Shown here one piece after another: positions 1 through 6,707 of a stretch of 64,000 bases of DNA; position 1 is the first letter of the stretch; each line of letters opens with the position of its first letter. The notes under the pieces are model-generated. The model did not search any database. It saw only the letters and a program-made list of their open reading frames with translations, and was not told the origin of the DNA. Source of the DNA: an uncultured Lachnospiraceae bacterium (lineage in GTDB: Bacteria; Bacillota; Clostridia; Lachnospirales; Lachnospiraceae); contig CAKRHP010000007.1 in the NCBI GenBank assembly GCA_934339135.1, positions 98,524 through 162,523 of the forward strand. The letters are read 5' to 3'. Position numbers and translations under genes: made by a program.

Positions 1-1
1 T

Positions 2-1045
2 GATAATGAATGGGCGGACAAGAACCTATATATTATCCTTTGTGGTTCGGCACTGAGCTTTATGGAGGATAAGGTACTCAGCGAGAAAAGTCCGTTGTTT
101 GGACGGAGAGATTCCCAGATCAAGCTGGAAGCGTTTAACTATCTGGAGTCTGCGTTGTTTGTACCTTCCTATACAAACGAGGAGAAGGCTGTCTGTTACG
201 GGGTGACAGGCGGTGTTGCCAAATATCTTTCCATGATCGATCCGGAGAAGAGTCTGGATGAGAATATTAAGAAGCTTTTCTTCCGGACCGACGGATATTT
301 GTATGATGAGACGCGCAACTTCCTGACACAGGAGTTCGCGGATATTACATTGGTCAATAATGTGATTGAGCAGATCGCGGCAGGCGAGGGAACGGTCAAT
401 GTGATCGCAGATAAGGTGCATGAGCGGGAAACTACGATATTATATTCCTTAAATAAGCTGATCAGCGTAGGGCTTGTGGAGAAAAGACGCTGCATTACCG
501 AAGAGAAAAATAAAAGAAAGACAAAATACGTTTTAAAGGATTCCATGTTTAAATTCTGGTATGAGTTTATTCCAAAAGCGTGCAGTGTCATAGAAATGGG
601 ACAGGGAGAGCTTTATTATGACAGAGCGGTAAAGCCGCAGATTCACACGTTTATGGGAAAGATTTTTGAAGAAATGTGCCGGTATTATACCCTCAAAGAA
701 GGAATCGCAGGGAAATTTAACTGCTTTCTGACAGAGACGGGAACATGGTGGGGGACGGAGGTGATTGTGGATGAGCAGAGAGGTAAAACAACCCGGCAGG
801 CGGATATTGATGTGGTAGGTTTGTCTGCCATAGATAAGGTGATGGTTGTGGGAGAATGCAAGTTTAAGAATGAAAAAATAGATAAGACCATTTACGAAAC
901 TCTGGTCAGAAGAAGCAAAGCGATTCCGGCAAAGTACCGCATCACCAGATACTTATTCTTTTCGTTGAGTGGATATACGAAATGGTTTGATGAGATTGAC
1001 CGGAATGAGGTCTGCCTGTTTACGCTGGACGATCTGTACCGGTAG
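2..1045 (+). CDS. AAA-type ATPase with DUF234-like C-terminus, 5' truncated by window edge
   Basis: The reading frame is open from base 2 to the TAG at 1043-1045, so the N-terminal part of the gene lies outside the window. The first visible residues (LYIILCGSALSFMED, then LSEKSPLFGRR) match the end of the ATPase domain of archaeal-type AAA ATPases. A winged-helix-like middle part (about residues 90-165 after Met62) follows, then a DUF234-type C-terminus with a nuclease-like D...ECKFK arrangement (ADIDVVGLSAIDKVMVVGECKFK). The P-loop is not visible because it would lie upstream. Proteins of this group are common in Clostridia and their cellular role is not established. The Met at 62 is internal and should not be taken as the start. 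A second ATPase of a related, nuclease-tailed type is at 10651-12111. Confidence 0.8.
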   Translation, partial: DNEWADKNLYIILCGSALSFMEDKVLSEKSPLFGRRDSQIKLEAFNYLESALFVPSYTNEEKAVCYGVTGGVAKYLSMIDPEKSLDENIKKLFFRTDGYLYDETRNFLTQEFADITLVNNVIEQIAAGEGTVNVIADKVHERETTILYSLNKLISVGLVEKRRCITEEKNKRKTKYVLKDSMFKFWYEFIPKACSVIEMGQGELYYDRAVKPQIHTFMGKIFEEMCRYYTLKEGIAGKFNCFLTETGTWWGTEVIVDEQRGKTTRQADIDVVGLSAIDKVMVVGECKFKNEKIDKTIYETLVRRSKAIPAKYRITRYLFFSLSGYTKWFDEIDRNEVCLFTLDDLYR

Positions 1046-1115
1046 ATTGCCGGTTTAAAAGACAGATGCATGGCGGGTTTGCCGCGTACAGGCACAGAAA
1101 GGAAGGGACAGTATC

Positions 1116-1667
1116 ATGGATTATTTATCACATAATATTGCAGTCAATTTAAAACGGATCCGCACCTCGAAGGGCATGAGCCTGGATGTGGTGGCGGAGC
1201 AGACCGGGGTCAGCAAAAGTATGCTGGCGCAGATCGAGCGCGGGACGGCAAATCCATCCATCGGTGTGCTGGGCAAGATCGTCAGCGGTCTCCGGCTAAG
1301 CTTTGATGAGCTGATCCAGACGCCGCCCCTCGATTCGTATCTGGTGAGAGTGGAGGAAACCCTTCCGATTAAAGAGAATCCGGGTCAGTACCGGGTGTGG
1401 AACTGCTTTCCCATTGAGGACAATAATACCGTGGAGATTTACCGGATCGATATCCTGCCGGGAGGTGTTTACAGCAGCGGCAGCCATGGAGAGCGGACCA
1501 GAGAATATGTTACGGTGATGGATGGCGAGCTGGTGGTGGAGCTTGCGGACGGGGAGCACGTGATCACGAAAGCGGATGCTTTTCGTTTCGAATCGGATCA
1601 GCCCCACTGGTATCGCAACCGGGGAGAGGAGAAAGTGCGGTTTATGACCTTCTTTGTGGTGTATTAA
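1116..1667 (+). CDS. XRE-family regulator with C-terminal cupin sensor domain
   Basis: The 183-residue protein has an N-terminal helix-turn-helix (about residues 8-65, with LDVVAEQTGVSKSMLAQIERG, the classic XRE recognition pattern) and a C-terminal cupin_2 domain (about 105-180, with GGVYSSGSHGERTREYVTV and DQPHWYRNRG). This two-domain form is that of PuuR-like regulators, in which the cupin is thought to bind a small ligand such as a polyamine or amino acid. ATG 1116 is preceded by a GGAAGGGA ribosome site. The gene lies directly upstream of an aminotransferase-permease-dehydrogenase operon in the same orientation. The inference is that it controls that operon, possibly through the inverted repeats at 1831-1864. 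The ligand is unknown. Confidence 0.85.
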   Translation: MDYLSHNIAVNLKRIRTSKGMSLDVVAEQTGVSKSMLAQIERGTANPSIGVLGKIVSGLRLSFDELIQTPPLDSYLVRVEETLPIKENPGQYRVWNCFPIEDNNTVEIYRIDILPGGVYSSGSHGERTREYVTVMDGELVVELADGEHVITKADAFRFESDQPHWYRNRGEEKVRFMTFFVVY

Positions 1668-1796
1668 GGAGGTTGGGGGCGGTTCACTCTGATATCATCA
1701 TATCACCCGGATGGGTAAGATATGACACTCCGAGAGTACATATTGTACAATATAATGCACAAAAGAAAATAAACCAAACTTTTTTATATATTGCTA

Positions 1797-1825
1797 TTGA
1801 CAAGACACAGGCATCGTGGTATTTT
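1797..1825 (+). promoter_or_regulatory. Sigma-A-type promoter of the aminotransferase operon
   Basis: TTGACA (1797-1802), a 17-nt spacer and TATTTT (1820-1825) form a good sigma-A-like promoter. It is the best candidate upstream of the aminotransferase. Transcription would begin near 1832 and cross the terminator-like hairpin at 1902-1943 before reaching the ribosome site. Confidence 0.55.
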
Positions 1826-1830
1826 AATGG

Positions 1831-1864
1831 TGTCCAATATAAAGGACATCAGATGTACGACATC
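1831..1864 (+). promoter_or_regulatory. Two adjacent inverted repeats, candidate operators
   Basis: TGTCC-N8-GGACA (1831-1848) is followed by GATGT-ACG-ACATC (1852-1864). Both are perfect dyads just downstream of the predicted -10 box. They could be operator half-sites for the XRE-cupin regulator encoded upstream, or early leader RNA hairpins. The sequence alone does not decide between these. Confidence 0.4.
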
Positions 1865-1901
1865 AAACAAAACTTTATCACATATCATACATGCAACAAA
1901 G

Positions 1902-1943
1902 GCGTTGTGGTTTTCGATTTTTGGAAAACCCGGCGCTTTTTTT
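1902..1943 (+). terminator. Intrinsic terminator in the leader of the aminotransferase operon (putative attenuator)
   Basis: A 13-bp stem with a single bulged T (arms 1902-1915 and 1924-1936, loop GATTTTTG) is followed by seven T residues (1937-1943). It ends only 9 nt before the AAGGAGG ribosome site of the next gene and lies downstream of the predicted promoter. It therefore looks like an attenuator rather than the terminator of the regulator gene. No T-box consensus was seen in the roughly 70 nt of leader before it. Confidence 0.6.
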
Positions 1944-1967
1944 GTATTCTCAAAGGAGGATTTTATT

Positions 1968-3185
1968 ATGAAATTAAAGGACACAGGACTTACCAAGGAG
2001 CAGCTGAAGGAAAAAGTAAATAAATATATGATCGAGACATATGAGCGTTTTGATTTTATTGCAGAGACGGCAAAGGATATGTATATGTACGATGAAAATG
2101 GAACACCGTATCTTGATTTTTATGCAGGTATCGCCGTAAACAGTGCCGGTAACTGTAATGAAAAGGTGGTTGCAGCGATTCAGGATCAGGCAAAGGATAT
2201 TATTCATACGTTCAACTATCCTTACACTGTGCCACAGGCTCTGCTGGCAGAAAAGATCTGTACCACGATCGGAATGGACAAGATCTTCTTCCAGAACTCC
2301 GGTACCGAGGCAAATGAGGCAATGATCAAGATGGCGAGAAAATACGGCGTCGAGAAATATGGTCCGAATAAATACAATATCGTAACCGCAAAGATGTCCT
2401 TCCATGGACGTACCTTTGGTGCCATGAGTGCTACCGGCCAGCCGGACAATGCATGTCAGATCGGCTTTGGTAATATGACACCGGGCTTTTCATATGCTGA
2501 TTACAATGATCTGGAGTCCTTCAAAGCTGCAGTAACGGACGATACCATCGGTATTATGATCGAACCGGTACAGGGCGAGGGCGGTGTTAACCCGGCGACA
2601 CCGGAGTTTATGACAGGACTTCGTAAGCTCTGTGATGAGAAGGGAATACTTCTGCTGCTGGATGAGGTTCAGACCGGATGGTGCAGAACCGGTGCGGTTA
2701 TGTCCTATATGAACTATGGTGTAAAGCCGGATATCGTTTCTATGGCAAAGGCAATGGGCGGCGGAATGCCGATCGGTGCCATCTGTGCAACGGCTGAGGT
2801 GGCAAAGGCATTTACTCCGGGCTCCCACGGTACCACATACGGTGGTCATCCGGTAGCATGTGCCGCTTCTCTGGCGCAGATCGGAGAGCTTCTTGACCGT
2901 GACCTGGCAGGCAATGCCAAGAAGATGGGTGCTTACTTTATGGATAAGCTGAAAACTCTTCCTCATGTAAAGGAAGTACGTGGACAGGGACTTTTGGTTG
3001 GTGTGGAGTTCGATGATACCATCAGCGGTGTCGATGTAAAGCATAAGTGCTTTGACAAGAAGCTTCTGATCACAGCCATCGGTGCCCATATCATTCGAAT
3101 GGTACCGCCATTGATCCTGACAGAAGAGGATTGTGACAAGGCTTACGAGATCATCAAGGAGTCTGTAGAGGAATTAGCCGATTAA
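1968..3185 (+). CDS. Class III PLP-dependent aminotransferase (acetylornithine/4-aminobutyrate type)
   Basis: This 405-residue fold-type I aminotransferase probably moves the terminal amino group of an omega-amino acid to a 2-oxo acid. Visible family marks are FQNSGTEANEAMIKMAR (cofactor phosphate region, about 108-124), SFHGRT, IEPVQGEGG, LDEVQTGWCRTG with Asp232, and SMAKAMGGGMPIGA with the PLP lysine at about Lys261. The length is normal for the ArgD/GabT group. ATG 1968 was chosen because AAGGAGG (1953-1959) precedes it; the open frame upstream is leader sequence. It is followed after 17 nt by a cytidylate-kinase-like gene, then a permease and an iron alcohol dehydrogenase. That order suggests uptake of an amine, transamination to a semialdehyde and reduction to a hydroxy acid. 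The substrate (GABA, beta-alanine, taurine or other) is inference. Confidence 0.85.
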   Translation: MKLKDTGLTKEQLKEKVNKYMIETYERFDFIAETAKDMYMYDENGTPYLDFYAGIAVNSAGNCNEKVVAAIQDQAKDIIHTFNYPYTVPQALLAEKICTTIGMDKIFFQNSGTEANEAMIKMARKYGVEKYGPNKYNIVTAKMSFHGRTFGAMSATGQPDNACQIGFGNMTPGFSYADYNDLESFKAAVTDDTIGIMIEPVQGEGGVNPATPEFMTGLRKLCDEKGILLLLDEVQTGWCRTGAVMSYMNYGVKPDIVSMAKAMGGGMPIGAICATAEVAKAFTPGSHGTTYGGHPVACAASLAQIGELLDRDLAGNAKKMGAYFMDKLKTLPHVKEVRGQGLLVGVEFDDTISGVDVKHKCFDKKLLITAIGAHIIRMVPPLILTEEDCDKAYEIIKESVEELAD

Positions 3186-3202
3186 GCCGGGAGGTAGTAA
3201 AT

Positions 3203-3829
3203 TTGGAACAATATGTGGTTACAGTCGGTTGTGAGTATGGCTGCGGAGGATCTGCTGTAGGAAGGGCCCTGGCAAGGAATCTTGAAATTGCTTATTATGA
3301 CCGTACGTTGATCGATAAAATTATTGAGGAAACGGGAGTTTCCCATGATCTGATGGAAATGGCCGATGCCGGAAAGGACATTAAAGGAAAACGAGAAAAT
3401 GCGTCCGGACCGGCAGGTCTCCCGAAATATAAAAACCTGACAGACCGTGTTGTTTATATCCAAAAGGAGGTTGTTAAGAAGCTGGCGGCCCGTTCGTCCT
3501 GTGTCATTATCGGACGATGTAGCGACTATATTTTACGGAACAACCCTCGGTGTGTCAATGTATTTATCTATGCACCGGATGAGGTTCGTGTCAGTAACGT
3601 CATGAAAGAGCTGAAGGTAGACGAGGAGAAAGCGAAGGAACTGATCCGGGAAAATGATCAGATGCTTCATGCCCGTTACAAGCAGATGACCGGATCTAAC
3701 CGAGGGGCCCGTCACAATCGTCATATGCTCATTGACAGCAGTGTTCTTGGCATTGAAGGAACGGCAGAGTATATTGAGGAATTTGTGAAGAAATATCTGG
3801 CAAAGGAGGCGGGTGCTCATGGAGAATAA
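3203..3829 (+). CDS. Cytidylate-kinase-like family protein (first copy)
   Basis: The 208-residue protein resembles the Cytidylate_kin2 group of P-loop kinases. A modified Walker A stands at the N-terminus (VGCEYGCGGSAVGRALA), followed by YYDRTLIDKI, CVIIGRCSDYILR and a lid-like region. The start is TTG at 3203, supported by GGAGGT at 3190-3195 with 7-nt spacing. The coding region overlaps the permease that follows by 11 nt, so the two are probably translationally coupled. The real substrate of this group is not established, and a housekeeping CMP kinase would normally lie elsewhere. A second copy at 41943-42545 is likewise next to transport genes, which hints at a role linked to transport or amino acid use rather than nucleotide supply. 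Confidence 0.75.
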   Translation: MEQYVVTVGCEYGCGGSAVGRALARNLEIAYYDRTLIDKIIEETGVSHDLMEMADAGKDIKGKRENASGPAGLPKYKNLTDRVVYIQKEVVKKLAARSSCVIIGRCSDYILRNNPRCVNVFIYAPDEVRVSNVMKELKVDEEKAKELIRENDQMLHARYKQMTGSNRGARHNRHMLIDSSVLGIEGTAEYIEEFVKKYLAKEAGAHGE

Positions 3830-5363
3830 AAAGACTTCGGAGTTTGATAAGGTATTTAGTGCCTGGGATATTCTGGTGATCGCATTTGGAGCGATGATCG
3901 GCTGGGGCTGGGTAGTTTCCAGTGGCGACTGGATTACAAAAGGCGGTGTACTGGGAGCCGCTCTTGGATTTGCCATCGGCGGTGTGATGATCTTCTTTAT
4001 TGGTCTGACCTATGCGGAGCTGACTGCAGCGATGCCGCAGTGCGGTGGTGAGCATGTGTTCAGCCACAGGGCTATGGGACCGGTGGGATCCTTTATCTGT
4101 ACCTGGGCGATCGTGCTGGGATATGTCAGCGTTGTGTGCTTTGAGGCGTGTGCGCTTCCCACGATCATTACATATATTTATCCCGGTTTTTTGAAAGGGT
4201 ACCTCTATTCTGTAGCAGGGTTTGATATTTATGCATCCTGGCTTGCAGTGGCGATCATCATGTCTTTGCTGATCACCTATATCAATATCCGCGGAGCCAA
4301 GACAGCGGCTGTTCTGCAGACAGTTCTCACGGTGATTATCGGAGGTGTGGGTATTCTGCTGATCGTGGCATCTGTGGTAACAGGAGATACCTCCAATCTG
4401 GACGGGCAGCTTTTTCTGGGAGGAGACAAGCTCACCTCCTTCAAGGCTGTGATCGCCGTGGCGGTAACGACACCATTCTTCTTTATCGGTTTTGATGTCA
4501 TCCCGCAGGCGGCAGAGGAGATCAATGTTCCTTTGAAAAAGATTGGAACAATGATGCTTCTTTCCATTGTTATGGCGGTGACCTTCTATGCGCTGGTTAT
4601 TCTGGCAGTGGGCTATGTATTAAATCATACAGAGATTGAAAATGCTATGAGTGGTTCCGGACTGGTGACAGCAGATGCCATGGCAAAGGCATTTAACAGC
4701 TCAGTTATGTCAAAGGTACTGATCGTCGGCGGTATGTGTGGTATTGTTACAAGCTGGAACTCCTTTATGATCGGCGGAAGCCGTGCGATGTATTCCATGG
4801 CAGAGTCTTATATGATCCCGAAGGTATTTGCGAAGCTTCATCCGAAGTATAAGACACCGATCAATTCTCTGTATCTCATTGGTCTGTTGTCCTGTCTGGC
4901 ACCTCTGGCGGGCCGTCGGATGCTGGTATGGATCAGTGACGCCGGTAACTTTGGATGCTGTCTGGCGTACTGCATGGTATCCATTTCTTTCCTGATCCTG
5001 CGGAGAAAGGAGCCGGATATGCCAAGACCTTATAAGGTAGGACCATACAAATTCGTCGGAGCCATGGCAGTGATCATGTCCGGATTTATGATCGTGATGT
5101 ATATGATCCCGAACTCCGGTGCGGCTCTGGTATGGCAGGAGTGGGCAATGGCTGGGGGCTGGTGCGTGCTGGGAGCCATCTTCTTTGTGGTATGTAAGCT
5201 CAAATACAAGGAAGATTTTGGTTCGCTGGTAGAGGTTATCTCAGACGAAGATGCGGCAGCACTGCAGTCCAGTGACGAAGAGATCAATGCTGCTTTGGAT
5301 GCGGCGATCGATGCAGCCATAAACTCTGTATTAGAGAGAGAATATATCGGTTCGTTGTTGTAG
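3819..5363 (+). CDS. APC-family amino acid/polyamine permease
   Basis: This 514-residue membrane protein has about 12-13 hydrophobic segments and the APC signature near the N-terminus (FGAMIGWGWVVSSGDWI, about 20-36). It probably imports an amino acid or amine by cation symport or exchange. The C-terminal tail is an acidic, alanine-rich stretch (EEINAALDAAIDAAINSVLE). ATG 3819 lies 9 nt after AGGAGG (3804-3809); the in-frame GTG at 3813 is too close to that site. It sits between the kinase-like gene and the iron alcohol dehydrogenase, 37 nt before the latter, as part of one operon. The substrate is presumably the one used by the aminotransferase upstream. Confidence 0.85.
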   Translation: MENKKTSEFDKVFSAWDILVIAFGAMIGWGWVVSSGDWITKGGVLGAALGFAIGGVMIFFIGLTYAELTAAMPQCGGEHVFSHRAMGPVGSFICTWAIVLGYVSVVCFEACALPTIITYIYPGFLKGYLYSVAGFDIYASWLAVAIIMSLLITYINIRGAKTAAVLQTVLTVIIGGVGILLIVASVVTGDTSNLDGQLFLGGDKLTSFKAVIAVAVTTPFFFIGFDVIPQAAEEINVPLKKIGTMMLLSIVMAVTFYALVILAVGYVLNHTEIENAMSGSGLVTADAMAKAFNSSVMSKVLIVGGMCGIVTSWNSFMIGGSRAMYSMAESYMIPKVFAKLHPKYKTPINSLYLIGLLSCLAPLAGRRMLVWISDAGNFGCCLAYCMVSISFLILRRKEPDMPRPYKVGPYKFVGAMAVIMSGFMIVMYMIPNSGAALVWQEWAMAGGWCVLGAIFFVVCKLKYKEDFGSLVEVISDEDAAALQSSDEEINAALDAAIDAAINSVLEREYIGSLL

Positions 5364-5400
5364 AGATGCAGATATTATAAACAAAGGAAGGTAAAATGTC

Positions 5401-6549
5401 ATGAACGAATTTACTTTTTCGGTACCACAGAACATTATCGTGGGAAAGGGAAGTCTTGCGAAGCTTCCGGAGGTTGCAGAAAAATCAGGCGGGAAAAAGG
5501 CGTTTATTATTTCCGGTCCTCATCTGAATAAAATGGGCATTGTGCAGTCCTGTGTGGATGCCCTGAAAGCAAAGGGAATCGAAAGCAGCGTCTTTACAGA
5601 GACGGAGGGAAACCCTTCGGTAGAGACGGTGGACAAAGCTACGGAAGTCTTTAAAATAAGCGGTGCTGATTTTATCGTGGCACTGGGCGGTGGTTCGCCG
5701 ATGGATGTGGCGAAAGCAGTCGGTGTCGTTGCCAGATATGGCGGAAGCATCACGGAGTATGAGGGCGCAGACAAGGTGCCGGGAGATATTATTCCATTGA
5801 TCGCCGTGCCAACTACAGCGGGAACCGGTTCAGAGGTGACTGCATTTTCTGTCATTACCGATCACAGCCGGAATTATAAGCTCACGGTATTCAGTTATAA
5901 GCTGATCCCGTCCTATGCGATCCTTGATGCTAAGCTTCTGACTACCGCACCGGCATCGGTGGCAGCAGCCTGTGGTATTGATGCCATGGTGCATGCACTG
6001 GAGGCATACATTTCTACAGCGGCATCTCCGTTTTCGGATGCCATGGCAGAGAAAGCACTGGAGCTGATCGGTGCCAATATCCGCTGCTATGTGGCAAACC
6101 GCGGGGATATTGAGGCGGCGGAGAATATGCTGGTGGGCAGTCTTTTTGCAGGAATTGCTTTTTCGTGGGCACGTCTTGGAGACGTCCATGCCATGAGCCA
6201 TCCGGTCAGTGCATACTTCAATGTGCCTCATGGCGTTGCCAATGCGATTTTACTTCCTGCGATTGTAGAATACAATATGCTGGCAGACAAAGGAAAATAT
6301 CTCAATATTTATAATTATATTGCCCAGCTTCCGGCGGCACCGGAGGAGTTTACAGCTGACATGCTGGTGGATGAATTATTGGATCTCAACGAGTCGTTGG
6401 GAATTCCGGCGGGACTGGAGGAAGTGGGTGTTACAAAGGATAAATTTGATGCCATGGCGGATGATGCCATGAAGAGCGGAAATATCGCTGTCAATCCAAG
6501 AAGCACGACGAAAAAGGATATACTGGCATTGTATGAAAAAGCGTTTTAG
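5401..6549 (+). CDS. Iron-containing (group III) alcohol dehydrogenase
   Basis: The 382-residue protein is a full-length Fe-ADH that reduces an aldehyde to an alcohol with NAD(P)H. The nucleotide-binding motif GGGSPMDVAKA is at about 96-106. The expected metal ligands are present: Asp194 and His198 (CGIDAMVHALEAY), His263 (DVHAMSHP) and His277 (PHG). Family members include lactaldehyde reductase, 4-hydroxybutyrate dehydrogenase and sulfoacetaldehyde reductase. Placed after an aminotransferase and permease, the most natural role is reduction of the semialdehyde made by transamination, for example succinate semialdehyde to 4-hydroxybutyrate. That substrate is inference. It is the last gene of the operon; a large hairpin lies downstream. 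Confidence 0.88.
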   Translation: MNEFTFSVPQNIIVGKGSLAKLPEVAEKSGGKKAFIISGPHLNKMGIVQSCVDALKAKGIESSVFTETEGNPSVETVDKATEVFKISGADFIVALGGGSPMDVAKAVGVVARYGGSITEYEGADKVPGDIIPLIAVPTTAGTGSEVTAFSVITDHSRNYKLTVFSYKLIPSYAILDAKLLTTAPASVAAACGIDAMVHALEAYISTAASPFSDAMAEKALELIGANIRCYVANRGDIEAAENMLVGSLFAGIAFSWARLGDVHAMSHPVSAYFNVPHGVANAILLPAIVEYNMLADKGKYLNIYNYIAQLPAAPEEFTADMLVDELLDLNESLGIPAGLEEVGVTKDKFDAMADDAMKSGNIAVNPRSTTKKDILALYEKAF

Positions 6550-6626
6550 ATGGAAATAATATAAGATGCTATATAGAGAACGATATGTATGACCGGATAA
6601 GAGAAACATGTCCGGGTGATTTAAAT

Positions 6627-6684
6627 AAGGTGGTCAAAATATGGTATATCCCAAATTTGGGATACATCCATATTTGACCACCTT
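6627..6684. terminator. Long hairpin between convergent genes (bidirectional terminator candidate)
   Basis: The outer arms AAGGTGGTCAAA(A)TATGG and CCATATTTGACCACCTT pair with one bulged A, and an inner ATCCC/GGGAT stem closes on AAATTT. It lies between the stop codons of the dehydrogenase (+) and the surface protein (-). A T-run is not obvious right after the stem on either strand, so termination is inferred from position and stability. Confidence 0.55.
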
Positions 6685-6707
6685 GTTGCTGCAAAATGAT
6701 TTGTTGT

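Noticed and set aside
62..1045. ATG 62 as the true start of the first ATPase
   Set aside because: The frame is open to base 2 and the residues before Met62 match the ATPase family, so the gene begins outside the window.
1826..1943. T-box leader for the aminotransferase operon
   Set aside because: No T-box consensus sequence was found and the leader is too short.
1673..2023. Frame of 116 codons across the aminotransferase leader
   Set aside because: It runs through the promoter, hairpin and start of a clear gene and has no family match; it is a chance frame.
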